A stretch of DNA of 37,563 bases from IMG/VR virus record IMGVR_UViG_3300044729_001284, positions 1 to 37,563 of that record. The stretch is one strand, 5' to 3'. Position 1 is the stretch's first letter, and each line of letters starts with the position of its first letter. Both the position numbers and the translations under genes were made by a program. The notes beneath the pieces were generated by a model. That model saw only the letters and a program-made list of their open reading frames with translations, did not search any database and was not told where the DNA came from. Below are positions 23,195 to 30,324 of this stretch, piece by piece. This DNA comes from a virus.

Positions 23195-24826
23195 ATGTCA
23201 GTCACAGCACAAACCCCTTATAACGGCTACACGGCCAACGGTGCGACGACCGTCTTCCCGTATGGCTTTCTTCTGCTCGATACCGACGACCTGACTGTCA
23301 CCGTCGATGGCGTCGAGAAAGCCCTGACGACCGACTACACGGTCTCGGGCCTCAACAACCCGAGCGGTGGCAATGTTACCTTCCTGGTGGCACCGGCCGA
23401 CACCACGAAGGTGCTGCTCTCCCGGCTGCTGACAATCCAGCGCCTGACCGACTACCAGGACAACGGCGACCTGTTCGCCGCGACCATCAACCAAGACCTT
23501 GACCGCCTCTGGCTGGCGCTCCAGCAGCTCCAGCAGAATGACATCCGCGCGCTGAAGTTGCCTTATGACACGTCGACGGATCAGGTTCTCACGCAGGACG
23601 CCGCAGCGCGGGCGAACAAGGGCATTCGGTTTGATGCGTCCGGAAACATGATCATCAGCACCTACGACCCAGATGGTGCGCAAGCATCGGCCGCAGCCTC
23701 TGCAAGTGCCGCTTCTTCCAGCGCCAGCAGCGCCAGCGGATCGGCAAGCTCGGCCTCGGCAAGCGCTTCGACGGCCACGACTCAGGCAGGCATTGCGACT
23801 ACGCAAGCCGCGAATGCTGCCGCCAGCGCCGCTTCTGTCGGCTTCACGCTGACGAGCACGAGCACGTTCCAGAACAAGACCATGACGGCCGCTGGCGGGA
23901 ATTCCGTTGAGGCGACTAGCGGGCCGGGCGCTTCTCAGTTCTCGCTACGCAACAAGATAATCAACGGCGGCATGCAGATCATTCAGCGCGGCGCTGTCGC
24001 GTTGAGCGCCACGGCCAACACAACCTATTGCGCCGACCGAATCACGGTGCAGGCCGCTGGCGGTACTGGCCTCGCGGGAAATGGCGCGAACGCTACCAGC
24101 GGCGGGAATACTCGATCTGGCTACATTGCCGGCGCGATGGCCTGCAACTGGACAAACGCCACGATGAAGGTTCAGACGCGCCTGGAAGACGTGAATGTCA
24201 TCGCGCTGAACAGCAAGACCGTCACGGTTTCAGGAAGGCTCTACCACGACATCGGAAGTTCCCGCACCTGTCAGGTTGTGATCCAGAAGGCCAACAGCGC
24301 GAATAATTTCTCTGGCGTGACAACCCTCGGAACGAGCGCAACCTTCGCGGCTGCGAGCGGTGCCTATACCTCCTTCAGCTACACGCTTGCACTCGGCGGA
24401 TCGGATGCCACGAACGGCCTACTAATCAGCGTCGAGGACACGGCGACATCGACGGCGACCGGAAAGACCTTTGCCGTCGGTGACTTTCAACTTGAGGAAG
24501 GAGCGACCGCTACGCCGTTTGAAGTTCGGCCTGTTGGTATCGAGCTTCCATTGTGCCAGCGATATTACGAGACCTCCACGCGCTCGCTTTGGAGCGGGCA
24601 GACCACCAGCGGAAATCCATATTACCTATCAATTCCGTTCAAGGCGGTGAAGCGTATCGCACCAACAGGCGCAACAGTAGCGAGTGCTGGCGCCGCAGGT
24701 TTCCCCGCAACAGCATCGACATTCAACACCGGAAACGCATGGGCCTTCGAGCTGACAAGAACGGCCAATGCGACGACAGCAAGCGGAATTTTTGCCGACA
24801 GTTGGTCGGTGGATGTGGAGCTATAA
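23195..24826 (+). CDS. Tail fibre protein
   Basis: The product has 543 residues. Residues 1-150 (YNGYTANGATTVFPYGFLLL, then FAATINQDLDRLWLALQQLQ) match the T7-type fibre N-terminal domain that anchors to the tail. Residues about 160-215 are an Ala/Ser-rich repetitive linker. After a short NKTMTAAGGN turn, residues about 250-450 form a carbohydrate-binding-like beta sandwich (IINGGMQIIQRG to FAVGDFQLEEGATATPFEVR), common at fibre tips. The C-terminal 90 residues begin LPLCQRYYETS. It contacts the host surface and likely sets host range. A small chaperone-like gene follows immediately. Confidence 0.88.
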   Translation: MSVTAQTPYNGYTANGATTVFPYGFLLLDTDDLTVTVDGVEKALTTDYTVSGLNNPSGGNVTFLVAPADTTKVLLSRLLTIQRLTDYQDNGDLFAATINQDLDRLWLALQQLQQNDIRALKLPYDTSTDQVLTQDAAARANKGIRFDASGNMIISTYDPDGAQASAAASASAASSSASSASGSASSASASASTATTQAGIATTQAANAAASAASVGFTLTSTSTFQNKTMTAAGGNSVEATSGPGASQFSLRNKIINGGMQIIQRGAVALSATANTTYCADRITVQAAGGTGLAGNGANATSGGNTRSGYIAGAMACNWTNATMKVQTRLEDVNVIALNSKTVTVSGRLYHDIGSSRTCQVVIQKANSANNFSGVTTLGTSATFAAASGAYTSFSYTLALGGSDATNGLLISVEDTATSTATGKTFAVGDFQLEEGATATPFEVRPVGIELPLCQRYYETSTRSLWSGQTTSGNPYYLSIPFKAVKRIAPTGATVASAGAAGFPATASTFNTGNAWAFELTRTANATTASGIFADSWSVDVEL

Positions 24827-25183
24827 ATGAACTGGAAATTCACAAACCAAGGCAAGCAGGTCGCGTTCCGCACGCTCGAAGACGGTCGCATACAGTCTGT
24901 TCTAGCGTCATCTTTGCCGGATGATGAGATCATCGAGTCTGCCGATCCAGAACCGATTCCGTCCGTCGTCACCATGCGCCAGGCCCGTCTTGCCCTGCTG
25001 CAAACCGGCATGCTCGCGCAGGTCAATGCCGCCGTGGCGGCTGCCGACGAGGCGACGAAGATCACCTGGGAATTCTCCAGCGAAGTGCAGCGAAATAATG
25101 CACTTGTCGCGACGCTGGCCGCTGCGCTCAGTCTGACCGACCAGCAGCTCGACAACCTCTTCGCCCTGGCGGCAACGCTATGA
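24827..25183 (+). CDS. Tail-fibre-associated small protein (probable chaperone)
   Basis: The product has 118 residues. The N-terminal part (MNWKFTNQGKQVAFRTLEDG) is a short beta unit. The C-terminal 70 residues (VTMRQARLALLQTGMLAQVN, then TKITWEFSSEVQRNNALV and LSLTDQQLDNLFALAATL) are a helical unit found downstream of tail fibre genes in many phages. It starts immediately after the fibre stop (TAAATG). A fibre assembly or attachment role is inferred from context. Confidence 0.75.
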   Translation: MNWKFTNQGKQVAFRTLEDGRIQSVLASSLPDDEIIESADPEPIPSVVTMRQARLALLQTGMLAQVNAAVAAADEATKITWEFSSEVQRNNALVATLAAALSLTDQQLDNLFALAATL

Positions 25184-25638
25184 GCGTCAAGGTCGGATTC
25201 GCTTACGGTCGCAAGCCGTCTTCGACGCTGACGAAGCTCTTCACCGGCTCGACCTGCTATCACGTCTTCTTCGTCGATGAGGGCGCCGGCCGCCTATACG
25301 ACATGAACCTGCTGCGCCGTCGCCGGCTGTGGCCGCACTATCCGCCCGAGCGCGTGATCCTGGCCGACTGCCCGGTCGACGTGCCTGCCGATTACATGGA
25401 ACACATGCTCGACATCGACGAGGCGACCTACGGCTGGCGCGACTATCTGCTGTTCGCGCTGCGTCCGCTCTATCACCTGGTCGGCAAAAGCACGCGCAAC
25501 GTCGGCGGCGTGATCTGCTCTGAAATGGTCGCCAATGACCTGATCGCCCTCGGCTGGCGTGTGCGCTTCCCAGAAGTGCCAAGCCCGGCCGATCTTGAAA
25601 TCGCAATCCTCGGAAGGAAGGACGCCATCAATGGCTGA
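25180..25638 (+). CDS. Permuted NlpC/P60-like (YiiX-type) protein
   Basis: The product has 152 residues. It has the layout of circularly permuted papain-like proteins. A His in a strand near the N-terminus (STCYHVFFVDEGAGRLYDM, His28) precedes a helix-end Cys near the C-terminus (GGVICSEMVANDL, Cys113), with a helix DEATYGWRDYLLFALRPLYH between. Relatives cleave peptidoglycan peptides or act on lipids. Its position between tail fibre and lysis genes could mean either a virion entry hydrolase or an accessory lysis enzyme. No signal peptide is seen. It overlaps both neighbours (ATGA and an 8-base overlap). Confidence 0.7.
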   Translation: MSVKVGFAYGRKPSSTLTKLFTGSTCYHVFFVDEGAGRLYDMNLLRRRRLWPHYPPERVILADCPVDVPADYMEHMLDIDEATYGWRDYLLFALRPLYHLVGKSTRNVGGVICSEMVANDLIALGWRVRFPEVPSPADLEIAILGRKDAING

Positions 25639-25900
25639 AAAGTGCAACGCTTTTAACCAGGGCGAATGCCCCCAGGCCGAGCAGGCCGCCGATCATGCTG
25701 TGCGGAAGGTGTTCGCCATTTTGGGCGTCGACATCGACAAGCCTGAATCCGTCGAGGAATTCCGCGAAGACCTGCGCTTCGGCAAGAAGCTGCGCCGGGT
25801 GGCAGATCATTCCCTGCTCGCTCTGTTCGGCGTCGTCATGGCTGGCCTTGCTGCTGCCGTATGGGCCGGCATCGTTCAGAACATCACGAAGGGGCATTGA
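25631..25900 (+). CDS. Small membrane-anchored protein, holin-like or lysis accessory
   Basis: The product has 89 residues from ATG 25631; the frame extends upstream only into the preceding gene. The soluble part contains two cysteines (KCNAFNQGECPQ) and a charged helix (ESVEEFREDLRFGKKLRRVA). It is followed by one transmembrane segment LLALFGVVMAGLAAAVWAGI and a short tail NITKGH. This N-in or N-out single-span layout fits a pinholin, antiholin or spanin-like role. The location immediately before a 3TM holin supports a lysis function. I cannot tell which. Confidence 0.65.
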   Translation: MAEKCNAFNQGECPQAEQAADHAVRKVFAILGVDIDKPESVEEFREDLRFGKKLRRVADHSLLALFGVVMAGLAAAVWAGIVQNITKGH

Positions 25901-25901
25901 C

Positions 25902-26366
25902 ATGCTGACAATCCTTTCCTTCCTCGGTGGCAACGCCTTCCGGCTGATCTTCGGCGAGATCATGGCCTTCATCAACAAGAAGCAGGATCACGCGCTGGAG
26001 ATCGAGCGCATGAAGATGCAGGGCCAGCTCGACGCCGAGCAGCATGCACGGCACCAGGAGGCCATCAGGACGCAGGCCGAGCTGGGCGTCAAGGTCATCC
26101 AGGTACAGCGCGACGCCGATCTCGACCGGATCGACGCGAGCGCCTGGGCCGAAGCCGTCGCTTCCGTCGGCAAGCAGACCGGCATCAAGTTCCTCGACAT
26201 CTGGAACGGCAGCATCCGGCCGCTGCTGGCGACGCTGGCGATCCTGGTCGTGGTGTTCGAGATCATGCGCAACGGCTTCGTGCTGTCCGACTGGGACAAG
26301 GAGCTGGTCGGCGCGATCCTGGGCATCTATGTGGCAGACCGCAGCCTGTCGCGTCGCGGCAAATGA
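25902..26366 (+). CDS. 3TM-type holin
   Basis: The product has 154 residues from ATG 25902, just after a GGGG-type ribosome site. A hydrophobic N-terminal segment (MLTILSFLGGNAFRLIFGEI) is followed by a long charged helix (residues about 25-75, rich in Glu, Gln and Arg) and two C-terminal hydrophobic helices (IRPLLATLAILVVVFEIM and LVGAILGIYVADRS). This matches the 'holin of 3TMs' family found in phages and gene transfer agents (recalled as PF11351). It would form the lesion that frees the endolysin encoded by the next gene, which starts in an ATGA overlap. Confidence 0.8.
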   Translation: MLTILSFLGGNAFRLIFGEIMAFINKKQDHALEIERMKMQGQLDAEQHARHQEAIRTQAELGVKVIQVQRDADLDRIDASAWAEAVASVGKQTGIKFLDIWNGSIRPLLATLAILVVVFEIMRNGFVLSDWDKELVGAILGIYVADRSLSRRGK

Positions 26367-26803
26367 GCGCCATTGAGGTCGCCGCAGCGCTGGCCCGTCG
26401 CTTCGAGGGCTTCTATTCCGCCCCGTATCTCTGCCCGGCTGGCGTCGCGACGATTGGCTATGGCTGCACTCGCTACGAGGACGGAACCGCCGTCACCCTG
26501 CACGACGCCCCGATCACCCGCGAGCGCGCCGAGCAGCTTCTTCTGTGGGAAGTGCAAACCGTCTGCCTGCCTGCCGTGCTGAAACTCTGTCCGGCCGTCG
26601 ATAACGCGAACCGGCTGGCTGCGCTGATCGACTTCACCTTCAACCTGGGAAGCGGGCGCCTGCGCATCAGCACGCTACGCCAGCGGGTCAATGCCGGTCG
26701 ATGGGAGGATGTCCCGACCGAGCTGCGCAAATGGGTCAAGGGCGGCGGCAGGGTGCTTTCTGGCCTGGTAAAGCGGCGCGAAGCTGAGGCGGTGCTGATA
26801 TGA
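26363..26803 (+). CDS. Endolysin, GH24 lysozyme
   Basis: The product has 146 residues, a phage lysozyme of the T4/P22 type that hydrolyses the NAM-NAG bond. The catalytic Glu is E15 in RRFEGFYSAPYLCPAGVATI; the second residue is C24 in the usual 'YLCPAG' and T30 lies in ATIGYG, the conserved E-(8)-D/C-(5)-T triad. Later motifs are LIDFTFNLGSGRLRISTLRQ and WVKGGGRVLSGLVKRREAEA. There is no signal or SAR segment at the N-terminus, so it should depend on the holin. It is linked to the holin by an ATGA overlap. Confidence 0.93.
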   Translation: MSAIEVAAALARRFEGFYSAPYLCPAGVATIGYGCTRYEDGTAVTLHDAPITRERAEQLLLWEVQTVCLPAVLKLCPAVDNANRLAALIDFTFNLGSGRLRISTLRQRVNAGRWEDVPTELRKWVKGGGRVLSGLVKRREAEAVLI

Positions 26804-26934
26804 GATCGGGCATCCTGCGCTGCTACATCAGCACGCTCAAGCTGCGGGCGAATGCCCCATTCCCGAGCGAGATCGCGCGCAGACAGCGGTACGCCATGAA
26901 GCTGCTGCGGTCAGTCCATCTTAGACGTGTCTAA
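26800..26934 (+). CDS. Possible 44-residue basic protein after the endolysin
   Basis: This short frame starts in an ATGA overlap with the endolysin stop and encodes 44 residues rich in Arg and Lys (MRSGILRCYISTLKLRANAP to LLRSVHLRRV). Its stop lies in the inverted repeat of the attachment region. The tight coupling argues for translation. There is no recognisable family and no signal peptide or coiled coil to suggest a spanin, so it may be incidental. Confidence 0.4.
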   Translation: MRSGILRCYISTLKLRANAPFPSEIARRQRYAMKLLRSVHLRRV

Positions 26935-26947
26935 CATGGCGTCTAAC
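26921..26947. repeat. Candidate integrase arm sites, lysis side of attP
   Basis: TTAGAC-GT-GTCTAA (26921-26934) is an inverted repeat, followed by a further GTCTAAC (26941-26947). The same TCTAAG/TTAGAC motif recurs on the other side of attP (27098-27104 and 27162-27167). Repeats flanking an attachment core are typical of arm-type sites bound by the N-terminal domain of tyrosine integrases. Confidence 0.6.
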
Positions 26948-26960
26948 AAAGCAAAGAAAA

Positions 26961-26994
26961 AGGCCACCTTACGGTGGCCTAACTCTTTGTTTTT
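26961..26994. terminator. Bidirectional terminator between lysis genes and attP
   Basis: AGGCCACC (26961-26968) pairs with GGTGGCCT (26973-26980) around loop TTAC. To the right lies AACTCTTTGTTTTT, and reading leftward the stem is followed by TTTTTCTTTG. It can therefore end both the late message and transcripts running out of the integrase operon or the host genome. Confidence 0.85.
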
Positions 26995-26995
26995 A

Positions 26996-27042
26996 TGGCT
27001 CCCCGACCTGGGCTCGAACCAGGGACCTACGGATTAACAGTC
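26996..27042 (-). other. attP: attP core carrying the 3' half of a tRNA-Asn(GUU) gene
   Basis: Read on the minus strand, these 47 bases run from the anticodon stem and loop (GACTGTTAATCCG, anticodon GTT) through the T arm (CTGGTTCGAGCCCAG) to an encoded CCA end. That is the 3' half of tRNA-Asn, without the 5' half. Phages integrating into tRNA genes carry exactly such a piece to restore the gene. Identity to a normal tRNA-Asn ends at 27042. It lies 120 bases from the integrase stop and is flanked by candidate arm sites. The predicted bacterial site is therefore the 3' end of a host tRNA-Asn gene. Confidence 0.9.
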
Positions 27043-27095
27043 GGTCTGTCGCAAGTGCCTTAGAACGAGGCGCATCATACATAAAAACGATCGAC

Positions 27096-27169
27096 CTGTC
27101 TAAGATGAAACCCGCTTTTTGCTGAAATTCCGAACGAAGCCACGCGGGTTTCGGGTCGATCTTAGACAG
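27096..27169. repeat. Inverted repeats between attP and integrase (candidate arm sites)
   Basis: CTGTCTAAGAT (27096-27106) is mirrored by ATCTTAGACAG (27159-27169), and inside them GAAACCCGC (27107-27115) is mirrored by GCGGGTTTC (27144-27152). The outer pair carries the TCTAAG motif also present on the far side of the core, and it overlaps the integrase stop codon. It is probably part of the integrase-binding attP arm; the inner hairpin could also stall transcription. Confidence 0.62.
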
Positions 27170-28274
27170 CCATTTCGACCATATTGGGCGCTGCCGTCTC
27201 TCTCCAGCGCTGCTTGATATACATCTCGGTCGTGGTCTTGTCCTCGTGGCCGCAGAGCAGTTGAATCTCTTCGATGGGGATTCCGGCCAGCCACATGTCG
27301 GTGGCGCCCTTGCCCTTCAGATCACGAAAGCCGAAGGACGGGATCGGCTCGATGCCCTGCTTCTTGCGCTCGACGTTGGCCTTCTTGATGGCGCGCTTCA
27401 GCATGGCGCTGATGCCGTCATAGGTGTAGGGCTTGCCGGCGAACTCGCCACGGCTGGCGCAGATCAATCGGCGTCCGATCTTGGGAACCTCGCCGACCAA
27501 ACGACGCAGCAGGGCATCCAGATCGGGCGACAGCGCAATATCAACGACGCGCCCAGTCGTACCCCTGACCTTTGCCTGCTCGACGCGCAGGATGCGCTTG
27601 CCGTCCTTCGTTGCCAGATTGGCGACCGTCCAGTCGAGGATGTCGCTCTCGGGGCGCTGGAGCGTGCGATAGGTCAGCTCCATCATGGCCTGCACCTGGG
27701 CGGGTGCCTGGGCGAACACGTCGCGATATTCGTCATGCGTGACGTAGCGCTCGCGCTTCCGCTCCGGGTTGCGCTTGATGCCGCTGGCGCGAAGGCAGGG
27801 ATTGATCACCAGGCCGTCGACATGGCCGGAGCGGATAAGCCACGACATGCACGACGATAAGCACGCCTTCTGCCGGTTCGCTCGAACGGGATGCCCGGCT
27901 GCTGCGCCGATGGCGAGATAGTCCTGCACATGGTTCGGCTCGATGTCGGTCGGCAGCATCGGCGGGGCGAAGTAGAGCTTCAGCGGCTCGATGTCGGTCT
28001 TGTAGTCTTCGACGGTACGATCTGACAGAGTGCCGGCCTTGGCGCGCTGCTCGCAATCGACGACGAACAGGTCGAGCCAGTAGGCGACCGTACCGTAGAT
28101 GCCTTGGGTATCGTTGTAGAGCCGGGCGCGCTCGTTGGCCTTGCCCAGATCGGTGCCGAGCTTTTCCCATCGGCCATCGCGGTGGACGTAGTGGAAGGCG
28201 CCATGCTTGGCATAGACGCGGGGCTCCAGCCCGAGGGGATTGTTCTTGCGACGGCCAGCCATAGAGCGGGCCAT
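27162..28274 (-). CDS. int: Tyrosine recombinase (phage integrase)
   Basis: The product has 370 residues. Residues 1-65 are a small arm-binding domain, 70-170 a SAM-like core-binding domain (YWLDLFVVDCEQRAKAG, ending CLSSCMSWLIRSGHVDGLV), and 190-360 the catalytic domain. The first Arg is in LQRPESDIL (R207). The second box reads GFRDLKGKGATDM, where the usual His-x-x-Arg positions are R317 and K320. It is followed by LLCGHEDKTTTEMY, with H343 and nucleophile Y352. Start 28274 is used; ATG 28262 is the alternative. It drives integration at the adjacent tRNA-Asn attP. It is the last gene of the leftward early operon and follows DUF4224, a common pairing. Confidence 0.95.
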   Translation of the reverse strand: MARSMAGRRKNNPLGLEPRVYAKHGAFHYVHRDGRWEKLGTDLGKANERARLYNDTQGIYGTVAYWLDLFVVDCEQRAKAGTLSDRTVEDYKTDIEPLKLYFAPPMLPTDIEPNHVQDYLAIGAAAGHPVRANRQKACLSSCMSWLIRSGHVDGLVINPCLRASGIKRNPERKRERYVTHDEYRDVFAQAPAQVQAMMELTYRTLQRPESDILDWTVANLATKDGKRILRVEQAKVRGTTGRVVDIALSPDLDALLRRLVGEVPKIGRRLICASRGEFAGKPYTYDGISAMLKRAIKKANVERKKQGIEPIPSFGFRDLKGKGATDMWLAGIPIEEIQLLCGHEDKTTTEMYIKQRWRETAAPNMVEMAV

Positions 28275-28275
28275 C

Positions 28276-28521
28276 TTACGCCGCCCGGGCGAACGACGCT
28301 ATCAGGCCCGTCCGGTTCGGCTCGCGCTTGGGTTTTGCTGCCGGCTTGGCGCTCGGGTTCATCACTTCCTCGACGTGGGAGCGCAGCACCAGGGGCGCGC
28401 CGTTCGGCTTGGTGCGCACGGTCAGGCCCTGCTCGCGCATGTACCTGATCTGCGCGGCCGACTGCTTGAGCGGTTCGCAGAGGTCGTCGACTTCGGCTTG
28501 GGATAGCCAGGGGGTCATCAT
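28276..28521 (-). CDS. DUF4224-like protein
   Basis: The product has 81 residues (start 28521, overlapping the upstream stop; 28518 is possible). LSQAEVDDLCEPLKQSAAQI and RYMREQGLTVRTKPNGAPLV match the DUF4224 pattern, in which a helical pair is followed by 'G.......G.pvv.r..ve'. It ends in a Lys/Pro-rich tail. Proteins of this kind are regularly encoded directly upstream of phage integrases and are thought to be excisionase-like DNA-binding partners, though this is not proven. It ends one base before the integrase start codon. Confidence 0.8.
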   Translation of the reverse strand: MMTPWLSQAEVDDLCEPLKQSAAQIRYMREQGLTVRTKPNGAPLVLRSHVEEVMNPSAKPAAKPKREPNRTGLIASFARAA

Positions 28522-29078
28522 CCGATCCGCTTGAACTCGACGACCCAGACCCAAGGATTTTCATGCCAAGACAGCTCACCATTGATCGACTGCCAGAGGC
28601 GGCAGAAGGAATCGCGAGCGTCTGGCGCCGGATTATCGCATCCGCACGGTTCTGGATTTCCGCAATTCAGACACCCGCCGTCGATGATGCCCTCGGCGCG
28701 TGAGTCTGCTTCGCTGATGTTCTGCAACTTCTGGACACGAACGCTGATGATCTCCAGCATGATGCGCGATGCCCATCTTGGCATGTGGATGGAGGGCTTC
28801 GGGCGAGTGAAGTCGCCATGATCAGGATTCCCGTCTGCCCAATACCAAACGGGAGCGCCCACATCATCCTTGGTGCAGTCGTGCGTGTAGGAGAATCCCT
28901 CGCGGACATAGAGTAGGTCTCTCGGCTGCCCGTATGGACACGGCAAGAATGACAGGCGACCATCTTCATCGAAACTGACTGCCTCTGTCTTTTTGACGAT
29001 ACGCCGCGTCTGCGTCTTTGTGCCGGCGAGGATGGCGCGCACCATCGGCGCGCTGAATAGGATCGGACGTTCTTTCAT
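28518..29078 (-). CDS. ASCH-domain phage protein
   Basis: The product has 186 residues. MKERPILFSAPMVRAILAGT followed by KTQTRRIV is the standard opening of phage ASCH-type proteins, which form a small beta-barrel thought to bind RNA or modified nucleotides. The body contains LLYVREGFSYTH and, near the end, SWHENPWVWVVEFKRI. Residues about 130-150 hold a cysteine cluster (GGCLNCGNPEPCGCDNPAPD) of possible zinc-binding type. It overlaps neighbours on both sides by four bases. Function in the phage is unknown; RNA regulation or nucleotide-modification evasion are guesses from the fold. Confidence 0.82.
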   Translation of the reverse strand: MKERPILFSAPMVRAILAGTKTQTRRIVKKTEAVSFDEDGRLSFLPCPYGQPRDLLYVREGFSYTHDCTKDDVGAPVWYWADGNPDHGDFTRPKPSIHMPRWASRIMLEIISVRVQKLQNISEADSRAEGIIDGGCLNCGNPEPCGCDNPAPDARDSFCRLWQSINGELSWHENPWVWVVEFKRIG

Positions 29079-29275
29079 GTCGCCGTCTCGCCAGCGCCGG
29101 CTTCCTGCTCGATGTCTTCGGCCCACTCGTGCGCGACGAGGCCGGCGCCGACCAGTTCGCGGCCGTGCTGCACCATGCGCCCGTCGAAGCCGCCGAAGTA
29201 ATCCATCGCCGTGCCGAGCGTGATCATTTCGCCGGACAGGGCTCGAAGGCGAGCGACGATCTCGACCTGCGTCAT
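29075..29275 (-). CDS. Small hypothetical protein
   Basis: The product has 66 residues, starting MTQVEIVARLRALSGEMITL and ending in an acidic tail (EDIEQEAGAGETAT). It is probably a short helical pair. ATGA overlaps connect it to both neighbours, which supports its being translated. I recognise no family. The same DNA is open further upstream in this frame, but that part overlaps the next gene. Confidence 0.65.
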   Translation of the reverse strand: MTQVEIVARLRALSGEMITLGTAMDYFGGFDGRMVQHGRELVGAGLVAHEWAEDIEQEAGAGETAT

Positions 29276-29466
29276 GCTGATGCCCTCGTCCGGTAAGTGA
29301 GAATGTCGCGAGCCGTCCAGACCGAGCAGGCGTACAGGTCTGCGATCACCTGATACGAGCAGCGCAGCCGCGCATGGTCTTGTCGCATGCGGCGCACCTG
29401 GTCGTCGCTCAACTTCGCTCGCTGGTGGCACTCTCCGACGCGGTGCCCGGTGTGGTTTCGCTTCAT
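29272..29466 (-). CDS. Small helix-turn-helix protein
   Basis: The product has 64 residues. After MKRNHTGHRVGECHQRAKLS, residues about 20-58 read as a helix-turn-helix (DDQVRRMRQDHARLRCSYQV, then IADLYACSVWTARDILTYRT). The pattern is like the DNA-binding tail of HNH endonucleases ('GE.H..AKLTDe.V' followed by 'IA..f..S..TV..I'), but no nuclease part is present. It could be a regulator or a remnant of such a nuclease that now stands alone. It is two bases from the upstream stop. Confidence 0.65.
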   Translation of the reverse strand: MKRNHTGHRVGECHQRAKLSDDQVRRMRQDHARLRCSYQVIADLYACSVWTARDILTYRTRASA

Positions 29467-29468
29467 GG

Positions 29469-29777
29469 TCAGAACGGCATGCTGTCGTCTGGATCGCCGT
29501 AGCCCCCGGCCTGCGAACTCGGCGCCTGTTTTTGTGCAGGCTTGCTTGCATTATTCCCGCTGCCTTCTTCTTTCGGCTCGAACATGCTGATCATGATCTG
29601 ATCGCGGCCGTCCTCAACCGGCACGCCGGCCGGGTTGAAGGTGCGGTCGATCAGAATCACCTTGCCGCCGTCCTTGGTCTGGACGACGCTGCCGATGTTC
29701 TTCCAGCGCTTTTTCTCGTCGCCGCTCTTGTTGGTGTAGCTGCCGACAGCGACGGCCAGATCGTAGAGTTTCGCCAT
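29469..29777 (-). CDS. Single-stranded DNA-binding protein-like
   Basis: The product has 102 residues. The N-terminal part (LYDLAVAVGSYTNKSGDEKK, then WKNIGSVVQTKDGGKVILID) looks like a small OB-type beta barrel. It is followed by a Gly/Gln/Ala-rich linker and the acidic tip DPDDSMPF. A linker ending in acidic residues and Pro-Phe is the hallmark of SSB proteins that recruit partners through the C-terminus. It is encoded with an annealing protein candidate and an exonuclease. The barrel is short, so a minimal SSB or SSB-tip mimic are both possible. Confidence 0.62.
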   Translation of the reverse strand: MAKLYDLAVAVGSYTNKSGDEKKRWKNIGSVVQTKDGGKVILIDRTFNPAGVPVEDGRDQIMISMFEPKEEGSGNNASKPAQKQAPSSQAGGYGDPDDSMPF

Positions 29778-29778
29778 G

Positions 29779-30297
29779 TCAGGCAGCCTTCAGCAGATCG
29801 TCGGCCTGCTGCTCTTCGGTCGGCTCGATCAGCGACAGCTCGACATCGGTCTGGATCATTTCGCACAGCCGGCCGAGTGCCTTGGCTTCGGGATGCGCGA
29901 TCACGCGGAAGGCGACGACGACGGTGCCGCCGTCCTGGCAATCGAAGCGGAACTGATCGACCTGGCACGTCGCCAGATGGATGTCTTCCTTGCCGCTGAT
30001 GCCGTAATGCACGACGACCTCATAGCCGGAGAAGTCCTTGCCCCACTTCACCGGGCCCATGAGCGGGAACTTGAGCGCCGGCAGATGGCCGGGCTCGTTG
30101 AGCAGCTCGGTCTGGCCGGAGCCGTCCTGCTTCTTGTAGAGCGAGAACTTGAGCGACGGATCGAACTCGGACAGAACATCGTTGCTGACCTTGATCTCGA
30201 ACTTGAGATCGGCAGCCATCACCTTGTCGGTGCCGTGAATCTCTGCTCGCGGATTGACGCTCGTGAGCTTGGCGTTTTGTTTTTCGAGGCTGAACAT
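29779..30297 (-). CDS. Conserved phage recombination-module protein, unknown function
   Basis: The product has 172 residues. It opens MFSLEKQNAKLTSVNPRAEI, followed by HGTDKVMAADLKFEIKVSN and a beta-rich body with FDCQDGGTVVVAFRVIAHPE near the end. Proteins with this 'NPR.E.HG...  A.DL.' start occur in the recombination modules of many phages, from memory, and have no assigned function. One base separates it from the SSB-like gene, with which it may act. An AAGGA ribosome site precedes the start. Confidence 0.75.
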   Translation of the reverse strand: MFSLEKQNAKLTSVNPRAEIHGTDKVMAADLKFEIKVSNDVLSEFDPSLKFSLYKKQDGSGQTELLNEPGHLPALKFPLMGPVKWGKDFSGYEVVVHYGISGKEDIHLATCQVDQFRFDCQDGGTVVVAFRVIAHPEAKALGRLCEMIQTDVELSLIEPTEEQQADDLLKAA

Positions 30298-30324
30298 GTA
30301 AGGATTCCTTGTCAGTTGGATTGA

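Noticed and set aside
23195-24826. Diversity-generating retroelement acting on the tail fibre, as in BPP-1
   Set aside because: No reverse transcriptase gene and no template/variable repeat pair were found in the window.
26996-27042. Functional tRNA gene
   Set aside because: Only the 3' half of tRNA-Asn is present; the 5' acceptor strand and D arm are absent, so it is an attachment core.
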